Below the pieces are notes generated by a model, which was given only the letters and a program-made list of their open reading frames with translations, was not told where the DNA came from and searched no databases. From IMG/VR virus record IMGVR_UViG_3300045257_000031, positions 1 to 43,841 of that record: a stretch of DNA of 43,841 nt; one strand, 5' to 3'. The position numbers were made by a program, and so were the translations under genes. Each line of letters begins with the position of its first letter. Position 1 is the first letter of the stretch. Positions 21,647 to 29,327 of the stretch are shown in pieces. This stretch comes from a virus.

Positions 21647-22932
21647 TGGCTACATTCAGCGGCACCGATCTGGTGAACTACCTCAAGCAGTACATTGGAA
21701 CTCCGTATGTATGGGGTGGCAATTCACTCAGCAGTGGAGTGGATTGCTCAGGGCTAGTCCAGCAGGGACTAGCCCACTTCGGAGTGAATGTTCCTCGGAC
21801 TACATACGATCAGATCGGGGTGGGAACAGCAGTCGACTACGACAAGCTTCAGCCTGGTGACCTGATGTTCTTTGACCATCAGCCTGGTGGAGCTGCTGAG
21901 CATGTCGGCGTGTACATCGGCAATGGTCAGATGATTGAGGCGCCCCACACGGGCGCCAATGTCAGGATCACTGACGTCACGCAGTCGTACTACACGTCGC
22001 ACTTCATGGGTGCTAGGCGCATGAATGACATGGTCGACAATGGATCAACCACTCCTGCTAGTCCGCAGACTGTAGCGTCTCTTAATCCTCAGGATATGGC
22101 CAGCCGATACGGCTGGGCCTACAGCTTCATGCAGTCTCAGCCCGATCTGAAGAACGTCTTCCAGCAGGCAGTGGCTGGCAACTGGTCCAACGCTCAGTTC
22201 CAGACTCAAGTTCAGAACACTGACTTCTGGAAGAACAACTCTGACACCGCACGCAATGCTCTCATGCTGAAGAGCACTGATCCTGCTACCTACAATGCGG
22301 ATGTCCAGGCTGCCAAGGATCAGGTTCAGCAGCTCGCCGCTAAGGCGGGAGCTGCCGTTACTGACACGCAGCTTGCCTCTATCGCTGAGCAGGTTGTCAC
22401 CTTCGGCATGAACCCTGATCAGATCAACAATATCCTCGGTAACTATGTGGACTTCCAGAACGGTACGCTCACCGGTAACGCCGGGATCTTCGAGAACAAC
22501 ATGAAGCAGTATGCTGCGAACATGGGTGTCAGCATCAATGATCAGTCGATCAAGAATCAGGCTGCTCTGATCACCAAGGGATTGTCTTCGCAAGAGGACT
22601 ACCAGAACTTCATCCAGCAGCAGGCCGTGTCTCAGTACCCTGCCTATACTGCTCAGATCCAAGGAGGTGCCACCATGAAGGACATTGCCAATCCGTACAT
22701 TCAGACCATGGCACAGTCCTTGGAGATGAATCCCAATTCCATCAACCTGACCAATCCTACGATCACTGGTGCCCTGAATGGATTGAACCAGCAGGGGCAA
22801 CCTGTCGGGCAGACCATCACTGACTTCCAGAACAGTCTTCGTGGTGATCCTAGGTGGAACGGTACGCAGCAGGCTCAGGATCAGGCTATGACCATATCGA
22901 AGCAGGTACTTGGTCAGATGGGACTGATGTAG
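21646..22932 (+). CDS. NlpC/P60 peptidoglycan hydrolase fused to virion domain
   Basis: A 428-aa protein. Residues 5-125 are an NlpC/P60 cysteine peptidase domain: YVWGGNS, catalytic DCSG (Cys34), LQPGDLMFFD, AEHVGVYIG (His86) and APHTG (His101). These enzymes cut D-Glu-diaminopimelate-type links in peptide stems; in a virion this would drill through the cell wall during DNA entry. Residues 145-428 match the whole of the next protein (FQQAVAGNW..A.F....QNT and following). Located in the virion block, away from the endolysin, so an entry role is more likely than lysis. Confidence 0.85.
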   Translation: MATFSGTDLVNYLKQYIGTPYVWGGNSLSSGVDCSGLVQQGLAHFGVNVPRTTYDQIGVGTAVDYDKLQPGDLMFFDHQPGGAAEHVGVYIGNGQMIEAPHTGANVRITDVTQSYYTSHFMGARRMNDMVDNGSTTPASPQTVASLNPQDMASRYGWAYSFMQSQPDLKNVFQQAVAGNWSNAQFQTQVQNTDFWKNNSDTARNALMLKSTDPATYNADVQAAKDQVQQLAAKAGAAVTDTQLASIAEQVVTFGMNPDQINNILGNYVDFQNGTLTGNAGIFENNMKQYAANMGVSINDQSIKNQAALITKGLSSQEDYQNFIQQQAVSQYPAYTAQIQGGATMKDIANPYIQTMAQSLEMNPNSINLTNPTITGALNGLNQQGQPVGQTITDFQNSLRGDPRWNGTQQAQDQAMTISKQVLGQMGLM

Positions 22933-22933
22933 C

Positions 22934-23962
22934 ATGGCACGCGAACCAGTCAATCTCTACCCTGAGACTCCTACCCCGATCATTCCTGGCCAGAGTACTT
23001 ACACTCCAACGCAGAAGAAGAGTACGCCTGCCAAGTCTCAGCAGAGTGTGTCATCTCCTGGAGTAACGGCGGCTCCTGCCGCCGCTTCCACAACTCCCAA
23101 CCTGGATGCCAATACTCTGGCTAACGAGTACGGCATGACCGCTGCCATGCTTCAGGCTTACCCTGAACTGAACGCACTGTTCCAGCAGGCAGTAGCTGGG
23201 CAGTGGGATGCTGCCAAGTTCACTGCTGAACTCCAGAACACTCAGTGGTTTCAGACGATGCCTGACACCACACGCAAGGCAATCACCATGCAGTACACGG
23301 ATCCCGCGTCGTATGCCAAACTGTGGGGTGATACTCAGGTTCACATCCAGCAGCTAGCCGGTGCCATGGGTGTCAATCCATACGATTGGGGAACCATTCA
23401 GCAGGTGGCCGCAAAGGTCATCTTCAATGGCTGGAGCGATGAGCAGGCAAGGACTGAGCTTGGCTTGCATCTGAACTTCGGGAACGGGGGAATGGTGGGG
23501 GGATCTGCCGGTGTCACCATGCAGAACCTCAACACCTACGCCTACCAGATGGGAATCAAGAACAGTGACGACTGGACCAGGCAGCAGGTCATCAACATCA
23601 GTCGCGGTCTAGGCACTGAGCAGGATGCGAAGAACGCCATCATGCAGCAGGCCGAAGCGCAGTTCCCTCAGTACGCTGATCAGATCAAAGCCGGTCAGAC
23701 TGTTGACTCTCTCGCTGCACCCTATACTCAGAGCATGACTCAGATCCTTGAGATCCCCGCCGGTCAGGTGAATCTCTTCGATCCCACTATCAGGAATGCG
23801 ATGAGTTACAAGAATCCAAACGGCTCGGGCTCAGCCGAGCCGCTCTGGCAGTTCCAGAATGGACTACGTCAGGATCCTCGATGGGGTCAGACTCAGAACG
23901 CCCAGGATGCTGCCATGGGTACAGCCCACAAGGTTTTGCAAGACTTCGGACTCTTTAGTTAG
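22934..23962 (+). CDS. Virion protein, paralogue of the NlpC/P60 C-terminal region
   Basis: A 342-aa protein. After a Pro/Ser/Thr-rich N-terminus (first 65 residues) it follows the C-terminal region of the NlpC/P60 protein: FQQAVAGQWDAAKFTAELQN versus FQQAVAGNWSNAQFQTQVQN, DPASY versus DPATY, and near the end FQNGLRQDPRWGQTQNAQD versus FQNSLRGDPRWNGTQQAQD. So this domain was duplicated, one copy with and one without a peptidase. Probably an internal or tail protein that partners the enzyme. Confidence 0.7.
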   Translation: MAREPVNLYPETPTPIIPGQSTYTPTQKKSTPAKSQQSVSSPGVTAAPAAASTTPNLDANTLANEYGMTAAMLQAYPELNALFQQAVAGQWDAAKFTAELQNTQWFQTMPDTTRKAITMQYTDPASYAKLWGDTQVHIQQLAGAMGVNPYDWGTIQQVAAKVIFNGWSDEQARTELGLHLNFGNGGMVGGSAGVTMQNLNTYAYQMGIKNSDDWTRQQVINISRGLGTEQDAKNAIMQQAEAQFPQYADQIKAGQTVDSLAAPYTQSMTQILEIPAGQVNLFDPTIRNAMSYKNPNGSGSAEPLWQFQNGLRQDPRWGQTQNAQDAAMGTAHKVLQDFGLFS

Positions 23963-23970
23963 GAGATGTG

Positions 23971-24855
23971 ATGGCACTCGAAGACAACCTATCAGGTACT
24001 CAGAGGGATGCCTACGAAGCAGTGAACAACCTGTTCACCTCGTACGGTCTCCAGACTCTGGCACCGAAGATCTATAGCTATATCCAGAACGGTTACAGCG
24101 CTGACACTGTGAGCATCCTGCTTCAGCAGACTCCTGAGTACAAGCAGCGTTTCGCTGGCAATGATCTCAGGCAGAAGGCGGGACTCCCTGTTCTTTCCCC
24201 CGCTCAGTATCTTTCCAATGAATCCCAGTACAGGCAGATCATGCAACAGGCCGGTCTTCCGACCGGCTTCTATGATCAACCTTCAGACTTCAACGAGTTC
24301 ATTGCCAATGATGTCAGTCCTTCCGAACTTCAGAGCAGGGTTACTCTTGCCAGTCAGGCTACCACTCTTGCTTCTCCATCCTACAAGCAGGCACTTCAGC
24401 AGATGTATGGACTGAATGATGGTGCCATCACTGCGTTCTTCCTGGATGAAGACAAGGCTCTTCCTGCTATTCAGCAGCAGGCTGCCGCTGCTCAGATCGG
24501 TGGCGAGGCCCTTAAGAACGGCTTGCAGATCTCAAGTGATGCTCAGGCTTACGCTCAAGCTGGTGTCACTGACGCTCAAGCATCGAAGGCTTACGGTCAG
24601 ATCGCACAGCAGCTACCCGAGTACAGCCAGATAGCTCACCAGTACAATGAGAACGTCACTCAGTCCACCTTCGAACAGGCTCTCCTTGGTGACAACGCAC
24701 CGCCTCAAGGCGGTGCTAGTGCCGCTGCCCTTCCTGGTGAAACTCCTCAGGCAACTCTTGACAGGCTTGCCAGTTGGAACAGGGCTCAAGCTGAAGGCAA
24801 GGTTGGCGGTGCTGGTCCTTTGATGGGACTTGCTCATACGTCTACAGAGAGTTAG
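23971..24855 (+). CDS. Internal virion/tail protein candidate
   Basis: A 294-aa helical protein; the ATG at 23971 is chosen because AGGAG lies 5 nt upstream. Gln/Ala/Ser-rich (SDAQAYAQAGVTDAQASKAY) with the same composition as the three preceding proteins and a TPEYKQRFAGND motif. The C-terminus is Gly/Ala-rich. Last gene before the tRNAs. Not recognised. Confidence 0.6.
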   Translation: MALEDNLSGTQRDAYEAVNNLFTSYGLQTLAPKIYSYIQNGYSADTVSILLQQTPEYKQRFAGNDLRQKAGLPVLSPAQYLSNESQYRQIMQQAGLPTGFYDQPSDFNEFIANDVSPSELQSRVTLASQATTLASPSYKQALQQMYGLNDGAITAFFLDEDKALPAIQQQAAAAQIGGEALKNGLQISSDAQAYAQAGVTDAQASKAYGQIAQQLPEYSQIAHQYNENVTQSTFEQALLGDNAPPQGGASAAALPGETPQATLDRLASWNRAQAEGKVGGAGPLMGLAHTSTES

Positions 24856-24890
24856 TATTGAAGTGAGGGGATGATCCTATCTCTTCACCT

Positions 24891-24962
24891 AGCGGGATAG
24901 ATCAGTGGTAGATCGCCTGGCTCATAACCAGGAAGTCGTGAGTTCGAATCTCACTCCCGCCA
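24891..24962 (+). tRNA. tRNA with CAT anticodon (Met, or Ile if lysidine-modified)
   Basis: Cloverleaf visible: acceptor 5' strand AGCGGGA and 3' strand TCCCGCC, T8/A9, D stem GATC/GATC with loop AGTGGTA, anticodon stem CCTGG/CCAGG with loop CTCATAA, T stem GTGAG/CTCAC with loop TTCGAAT, discriminator A. Position 1 is A opposite C72, so the first pair is a mismatch. The 3' CCA is not encoded. The anticodon stem lacks the three G:C pairs of an initiator. It lies inside the late structural operon. Confidence 0.85.
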
Positions 24963-24964
24963 CT

Positions 24965-24990
24965 TTTCGACTCAAGGTCTTGAGTCGAAA
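24965..24990 (+). other. Hairpin between the two tRNAs
   Basis: Perfect 11-bp stem TTTCGACTCAA/TTGAGTCGAAA with loop GGTC, filling the spacer between the tRNAs. Probably a processing signal (for example RNase III or RNase E/J) that separates the tRNAs from the mRNA; without a U-tract a terminator is less likely. Confidence 0.65.
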
Positions 24991-24993
24991 TAC

Positions 24994-25064
24994 GATCCAC
25001 TCTTCTAAGGGTAGGAAGCTAGCTTGTCACGCTAGTAATCGGAGTTCAATTCTCCGGTGGATCG
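24994..25064 (+). tRNA. tRNA-Asp (GTC)
   Basis: Acceptor GATCCAC/GTGGATC perfect over 7 bp, D arm TTCT...AGGA, anticodon stem CTAGC/GCTAG with loop TTGTCAC (anticodon GTC), T stem CGGAG/CTCCG with loop TTCAATT, discriminator G as expected for Asp. The 3' CCA is not encoded (CCG follows). Phage tRNAs usually top up codons used more by the phage than the host. Confidence 0.88.
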
Positions 25065-25123
25065 CCGAGACAAGACCGACCGGCCCTCATGTCTCGCAAT
25101 CACAAGTCCGGTAGAACGAATCT

Positions 25124-25145
25124 AGCTGCGCTCCCCGGCGCAGCT
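25124..25145 (+). terminator. Hairpin downstream of the tRNAs
   Basis: Perfect 8-bp stem AGCTGCGC/GCGCAGCT, loop TCCCCG, followed by TTAGCGTTT. It could end tRNA transcripts partially or, more likely, define a processing end before the scaffold mRNA. Confidence 0.5.
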
Positions 25146-25181
25146 TTAGCGTTTGCAACCAACCTTAAGGGAGAAGTCGTC

Positions 25182-25634
25182 GTGAATGACGCATGGGGTA
25201 TCACCGAGGATGACCAGCCGACCGATGGGCCGAAGGCCCTGCGTGAGGCATACAAGAACCAGAAGAGCCAGAACGATGAGCTGATGAAGCGACTGGCTGC
25301 ACTGGAGGCGCAGGCTGCACGCAACAGCGCTGCTGACATCCTCGAATCTCAGGGAGTTGCCCGCTCCGCTGCAAAGTACTACCAGGGTGAAGCGGATCCC
25401 GAGAAGGTTACCGCATGGGCAAACGACCTTCGGAGCGCTTTCGGCGCTCCTGTTCCCACTGATCAGACTCCATCTCCCGTACTCAATGCTACCGATCAGG
25501 AGCAGTACCAGAGGATGATGCAGGCCGGTCAGGGTGGAACGACCATGGGCAATGTCGATGCTGCCAAGAGCAGCATCCATGATGCCAAGACTCCTGCCGA
25601 ACTTATCGCAGCCTTTCAGAACCTCAATATCTGA
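25182..25634 (+). CDS. Capsid scaffolding protein candidate
   Basis: A 150-aa protein from GTG 25182, 7 nt after AAGGGAGAAG; a longer frame to ATG 25089 would run through the hairpin region and is unlikely. It is acidic and helical (REAYKNQKSQNDELMKRLAA, then LEAQAARNSAADI), and lies directly upstream of the major capsid gene. Small, charged, coiled-coil and next to the capsid gene is the usual description of a phage scaffold. No protease gene was recognised. Confidence 0.7.
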   Translation: MNDAWGITEDDQPTDGPKALREAYKNQKSQNDELMKRLAALEAQAARNSAADILESQGVARSAAKYYQGEADPEKVTAWANDLRSAFGAPVPTDQTPSPVLNATDQEQYQRMMQAGQGGTTMGNVDAAKSSIHDAKTPAELIAAFQNLNI

Positions 25635-25667
25635 GTGAAGGGCTGCATCCTCCCTTAAGGATGTGAC

Positions 25668-26678
25668 ATGGCAAACGCCTTTACCGGCACTGCCGCAATG
25701 GCGAATCTCGTTCAGACCGCGTATGACCGCGCTCTTGAGTTCGCTCTTCGTGCCCAGCCGATGTTCCGCATGGTCGCTGACAAGCGGCCCGTGCAGCAGG
25801 CGATGCCTGGCTCCAGTGTCGTGTTCGAGATCTACTCTGATCTCGCTCAGCAGATCACCCCGCTCAATGAGCTGGTCGACCCTGACGCTGTCGCCGCTGG
25901 CAACCCGACCACTGTTTCCGTCACTCTGAATGAGTACGGTAACGCGATCCTGGTCTCGAACAAGCTGGACCTTTTCTCCTTCACTGACGTGACCGCTGGT
26001 CTCGTCAACCAGGTTGCGTGGAACCTTGTCGACTCTGTCGACCTCGTGGTTCAGAACGTGCTTGCCACTACCACGCAGACTCTTCGCCGGGTTCCGACCA
26101 CTGGTGCTGTGTCGTATGGTTTCGGTACGACTCCCACTCAGGGTGTCGCCCTGAACACCATTGACTCCAGCGGCACTGCGCCGCTGGCTGATAACATCTA
26201 CAGCTCTACGCTTGCGCGTACTGCCGTTGTTCAGCTGCGCACCAACAAGGTTCACCCGAACAAGGGCAGCTTCTACACCACCTACATTCACCCGCAGGTC
26301 TCGTTCGACCTTCGGCAGGAGACTGGTGCGGCTGCGTGGCGTGACCCGCACAACTACTCTGCTGCCGAGAACATCTGGGCTGGTGAGATCGGTGAGTACG
26401 AGGGTTCGGTCTTCATCGAGACTCCTCGCGCCATTAATGCCCAGGTTGGTGCTGGCTCTGGCTCGACCCAGACTCGCGTGTACAACACGTACACCGTTGG
26501 CCAGCAGGCTCTTGCCGAGGCTTGCGCTGAAGAGTTCCACACGATCCGTGGTCCGGTCGTTGACAAGCTCACCCGCTTCCAGCCTCTGGGCTGGTACGGC
26601 GTGGCCGGTTGGTCTTTGTACAGGCCGGAAGCCCTCATTATGACGCAGACTGCAAGCTCTGCACGGCTGAACGCGTAA
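25668..26678 (+). CDS. Major capsid protein (N4-gp56-like family)
   Basis: A 336-aa protein that builds the icosahedral head. The ribosome site AAGGATG precedes ATG 25668. The sequence ITPLNELVDPDAVAAGNPTT, VSVTLNEYGNAILVSNKLDL and the mid-protein YTTYIHPQVSFDLR match the pattern of the N4-gp56 group of HK97-fold capsid proteins. An 8-bp hairpin (26167-26187) lies within the gene, and a very strong hairpin follows the stop. Codon choice is noticeably biased (repeated GCTGGT, CTCGTC), as expected for the most highly expressed gene. Confidence 0.88.
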   Translation: MANAFTGTAAMANLVQTAYDRALEFALRAQPMFRMVADKRPVQQAMPGSSVVFEIYSDLAQQITPLNELVDPDAVAAGNPTTVSVTLNEYGNAILVSNKLDLFSFTDVTAGLVNQVAWNLVDSVDLVVQNVLATTTQTLRRVPTTGAVSYGFGTTPTQGVALNTIDSSGTAPLADNIYSSTLARTAVVQLRTNKVHPNKGSFYTTYIHPQVSFDLRQETGAAAWRDPHNYSAAENIWAGEIGEYEGSVFIETPRAINAQVGAGSGSTQTRVYNTYTVGQQALAEACAEEFHTIRGPVVDKLTRFQPLGWYGVAGWSLYRPEALIMTQTASSARLNA

Positions 26679-26684
26679 TGAAAT

Positions 26685-26706
26685 GGGGGAGCCTTCGGGC
26701 TCCCCC
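26685..26706 (+). terminator. UUCG-tetraloop hairpin after the capsid gene
   Basis: Perfect 9-bp stem GGGGGAGCC/GGCTCCCCC with a TTCG tetraloop, 7 nt after the capsid stop, followed by TATTCT. A C(UUCG)G loop is exceptionally stable. It should protect the capsid mRNA 3' end or partly terminate, giving more capsid than tail message. Confidence 0.75.
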
Positions 26707-26725
26707 TATTCTCTATGGAGAACCA

Positions 26726-27103
26726 GTGACCCTCTACCACTTCAGGACTCCTGACATTCCACGTGAGGATCCCTTCGCTTGGTCCCCGCTGATGGAACGT
26801 TACGGAATGACTCGTGGTGTCACGGTTCATCAGACTGCTCCGGGTCCCAACTATATCCTCGTCCGCTATGACGCTTATACGAATGAGCTGGGAGCGAAGA
26901 ACTTGCCAGTGTCTACCGATCCTCAGTATCCGGAGACTGGGCTCAATGTGTTCCGTGGTGGCTACGACTGGATCGTTGACGGCAACACGATGACTGACCT
27001 GATCACTTCTGGGATCGGAATCGATTCCAGCAACTTCACTGTCTACTATCCGCCTGGATCCTATGGTGCTGGTGGCTTCGGTTCTGGAGGTTTTGGCGGA
27101 TGA
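26726..27103 (+). CDS. Head/connector-associated hypothetical protein
   Basis: A 125-aa protein starting at GTG 26726 after ATGGAGAA. Beta-rich (TPGPNYILVRYDAYTN-like region, GLNVFRGGYDWIVDG) and ending in a Gly/Ser-rich tail (YGAGGFGSGGFGG). Its place right after the capsid gene suggests a head decoration or head-completion role. Not recognised. Confidence 0.6.
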   Translation: MTLYHFRTPDIPREDPFAWSPLMERYGMTRGVTVHQTAPGPNYILVRYDAYTNELGAKNLPVSTDPQYPETGLNVFRGGYDWIVDGNTMTDLITSGIGIDSSNFTVYYPPGSYGAGGFGSGGFGG

Positions 27104-27143
27104 GTTATCGAACTAGTTCGATGATGCGAGGAGCGGAGCGACG

Positions 27144-28364
27144 ATGAGTTTCACCCCGATCGATCCCGGTACTCTCAATTGGGATGTGCCGCTGAATGCG
27201 GCACTAGTCAACATTGACAGTGAGGCTACCACCGCACAGTCTGCCGCCAATGCGGCTCAGACTTCTGCGAATGCCGCTCAGTCCACTGCCAATACTGCCG
27301 TAACTAACGCAGCGGCAGCGCAGACTACAGCCAACACAGCAGTCACCAATGCAGCAGCGGCTCAGACTACAGCCAATACTGGTGTGACGAATGCAGCAGC
27401 AGCACAGTCGACGGCTAACACTGCTGTGACTAATGCTGCCACAGCTCAGACGACTGCCAATACTGGAGTTACCAACGCTGCCGCTGCACAGACTACAGCT
27501 AATGCCGCCCTGCCCAAGGCAGGCGGCACCATGACTGGTGACATCAGTACGAATAGTCACATCACCATGATCAACCCGAACACTGATCCTGGTGGTACGG
27601 GCGCACTGCTCTTCGTCAAGTCTCAGGCTCCTACCACTCACGCCTTGACTGCATTTCAGGCTGACACTACTGGCACCACGAATGCGGCACTGAATGCCGT
27701 GTCTGCCAACAGTCTCTTCTCTGCCGTTGAAGTAACCGGCACCGAGACTGCTCATGGCACTGTCAAGATTGCACACCTTGGCTATGCAGCTGCTAGTGAT
27801 GCCAATGCTGCTGCTGTCTCCATTGACTTGCAGACTACTGTTGGTGGTGTAACCGGTACTGCTGCTCAGGGTATCTTCATCACCAGCACTACTGATGCTG
27901 CTCCTACCGGCAATGCGATCAATGTTCGCTACAACAGCATGGACCGCTTCGTAGTCAAGGGCGGTACTGGTGGTGGCATCCTTGGCATTGGTGTGGCCAC
28001 AGGCCACACTCCATCTGGAGCTGTTGAAATCCAGCAGGTAGACACAAGTACCATCGGTCTCTTCATGCAGGCCATTGCTTCCGGTACTGACCTAGTCAAC
28101 CTTCGAGACTCCACTGGTGCCCAGCGTTTCCAGGTGACCAATGGTGGAGCCACGATTACTCGTGGCTCCCTTCTGACCACTGGCAATATTCAGTTCGGTG
28201 CCACCTCACTCCAGATCGGGGGAGGAGCTGGAGTGATCGGTATCACGAATGCTGTCACCAATCCGACTACCAATCCTACTGGTGGTGGAGTTCTTTACGT
28301 CAACGCTGGAGCGTTGACTTATCGTGGTTCATCCGGAACCGTGACAGTGATTGCGCCTGCCTGA
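27144..28364 (+). CDS. Tail fibre protein with heptad-type repeats
   Basis: A 406-aa protein. After an N-terminal attachment region (residues 1-28) come Ala-rich repeats (about 29-120), including five copies of a 14-residue unit like TTANTAVTNAAAAQ, which would make a long trimeric coiled coil. Then PKAGGTMTGD, a motif common in phage tail fibres, and a beta-rich C-terminal part (residues 135-406) likely to be a trimeric receptor-binding head. Two strong hairpins (27991-28009, 28146-28169) and one at 28299-28318 are inside the gene. Confidence 0.82.
   Translation: MSFTPIDPGTLNWDVPLNAALVNIDSEATTAQSAANAAQTSANAAQSTANTAVTNAAAAQTTANTAVTNAAAAQTTANTGVTNAAAAQSTANTAVTNAATAQTTANTGVTNAAAAQTTANAALPKAGGTMTGDISTNSHITMINPNTDPGGTGALLFVKSQAPTTHALTAFQADTTGTTNAALNAVSANSLFSAVEVTGTETAHGTVKIAHLGYAAASDANAAAVSIDLQTTVGGVTGTAAQGIFITSTTDAAPTGNAINVRYNSMDRFVVKGGTGGGILGIGVATGHTPSGAVEIQQVDTSTIGLFMQAIASGTDLVNLRDSTGAQRFQVTNGGATITRGSLLTTGNIQFGATSLQIGGGAGVIGITNAVTNPTTNPTGGGVLYVNAGALTYRGSSGTVTVIAPA
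27282..27491 (+). repeat. Five tandem 42-bp repeats in the fibre gene
   Basis: Five consecutive 42-bp units encode 14-residue repeats (S/T-TANT-A/G-VTNAA-A/T-AQ). The DNA copies differ at many third codon positions while the protein is nearly invariant, so they are old or are kept apart by selection against recombination. Confidence 0.85.
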
Positions 28365-28618
28365 TGGATATCTATCGTGAGCGTGCTCACCTGACATCAT
28401 TCCTGTCCAAGGTCTATCCTTCCAGGCTCGGCTATTCAGATCCTGATGAACCGCTCTGGGCGGTTCTCTATGTGCAGTCACCTGCTGGCCAGCTGTCTTG
28501 GCATATCAGTCCTGATGACATGGATCTGTTCACTCATCTGGCCATCGTTCCCGACATCAAGTGGGATGGCCATTCCACTGAAGAGAAGTACGAAAGGCTA
28601 GGTAAACTGAATGGCTAA
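28364..28618 (+). CDS. Hypothetical protein following the fibre gene
   Basis: An 84-aa protein whose ATG overlaps the fibre stop (TGATGG). Contains YPSRLGYSDPDEPLWAVLYV and a C-terminal WDGHSTEEKYERLGKL. A small beta-rich protein; position suggests a fibre chaperone or structural accessory. Not recognised. One 7-bp hairpin (28448-28466) is inside. Confidence 0.6.
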   Translation: MDIYRERAHLTSFLSKVYPSRLGYSDPDEPLWAVLYVQSPAGQLSWHISPDDMDLFTHLAIVPDIKWDGHSTEEKYERLGKLNG

Positions 28619-28787
28619 GCCGAATGCCAAGGCGCCACTCGGTCAGGGCGGCAGGTTCGCTGCTGTCGCCAAGGCTGCTGGTGGTGGCGATAAGGGTGCA
28701 GCTATCGCTGCTTCCGCTGGTCGTAAGAAGTATGGCAATGCCAAGATGGCGAAGATGGCTGCCGCTGGCAAGAAGAAGGGCAAGTAA
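28611..28787 (+). CDS. Small basic Lys/Ala/Gly-rich protein
   Basis: A 58-aa protein with a +14 or so net charge: MAKPNAKAPLGQGGRF, GRKKYGNAKMAKMAAAGKKKG. Composition resembles histone-H1-like tails and small DNA-condensing proteins. It is encoded in the structural operon and coupled to both neighbours, so it could be packaged with the DNA. Binding to DNA is inferred from charge only. Confidence 0.55.
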   Translation: MAKPNAKAPLGQGGRFAAVAKAAGGGDKGAAIAASAGRKKYGNAKMAKMAAAGKKKGK

Positions 28788-29062
28788 TGGCCGCATCAGT
28801 GAGCAATGTGGATCCTGCCAAGCAGGCCGCTCCCAAGCTGTGGAGCGCCTTGGGGCATGACTCCAACTGCAAGGAGTATTGCTGCTACATCATCGGTCCA
28901 GGTGGTAAGAACAGTCTGACTGAGAACAACGAGAAGGGCATGCTGGATCAGGTTGTTCTCGATGTGATGGCCACCACTCAGGGTGGCTATATGGAGTCGA
29001 ACCATGACAGCTACTCTCAGGGCATCTATGCGGATGGCATCAATGGCTCGTACTCAGACTAG
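28787..29062 (+). CDS. Hypothetical late protein
   Basis: A 91-aa protein starting in the TAATGG overlap. It has GHDSNCKEYCCYIIGPGG with three close Cys, and a flexible Ser/Asn/Gly/Tyr-rich C-terminus (SNHDSYSQGIYADGINGSYS). Not recognised. Confidence 0.55.
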   Translation: MAASVSNVDPAKQAAPKLWSALGHDSNCKEYCCYIIGPGGKNSLTENNEKGMLDQVVLDVMATTQGGYMESNHDSYSQGIYADGINGSYSD

Positions 29063-29327
29063 CCAGTGCAGCTCTGGTTGCAGGACTAGGGATCACAAGT
29101 CCTACGCTGAATGCCTGAAGAGCAAGGGCGTCTCTCATCCCCCGACCATCCTGTCTTCTGCCCAGAAGCACTGGGATGCTGAACTGGCCGCCTATGGGGC
29201 GGCCATGAAGCAGGGTATCAATCCTGCTGGCACGAGTATGAAGCAGATCAATGATGCGGTTGAGATCTCCCAGCGAACTGGCAGGGCGTTCGATGCTGCC
29301 AATGTAGTGGAGAGCATCAATGGGTGA
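29043..29327 (+). CDS. Hypothetical late protein
   Basis: A 94-aa protein from ATG 29043. The N-terminus is Cys/Ser-rich (TSQCSSGCRTRDHKSYAEC), then AQKHWDAELAAYGAAMKQGI is a helix. An 8-bp hairpin (29185-29205) lies in the AAYGAA codons. It may act with the preceding Cys-bearing protein. Not recognised. Confidence 0.55.
   Translation: MARTQTSQCSSGCRTRDHKSYAECLKSKGVSHPPTILSSAQKHWDAELAAYGAAMKQGINPAGTSMKQINDAVEISQRTGRAFDAANVVESING

Noticed and set aside
24855-25181. A third tRNA around 25065-25123
   Set aside because: A GAGAC/GTCTC pairing exists but no D or T arm or anticodon loop can be drawn.
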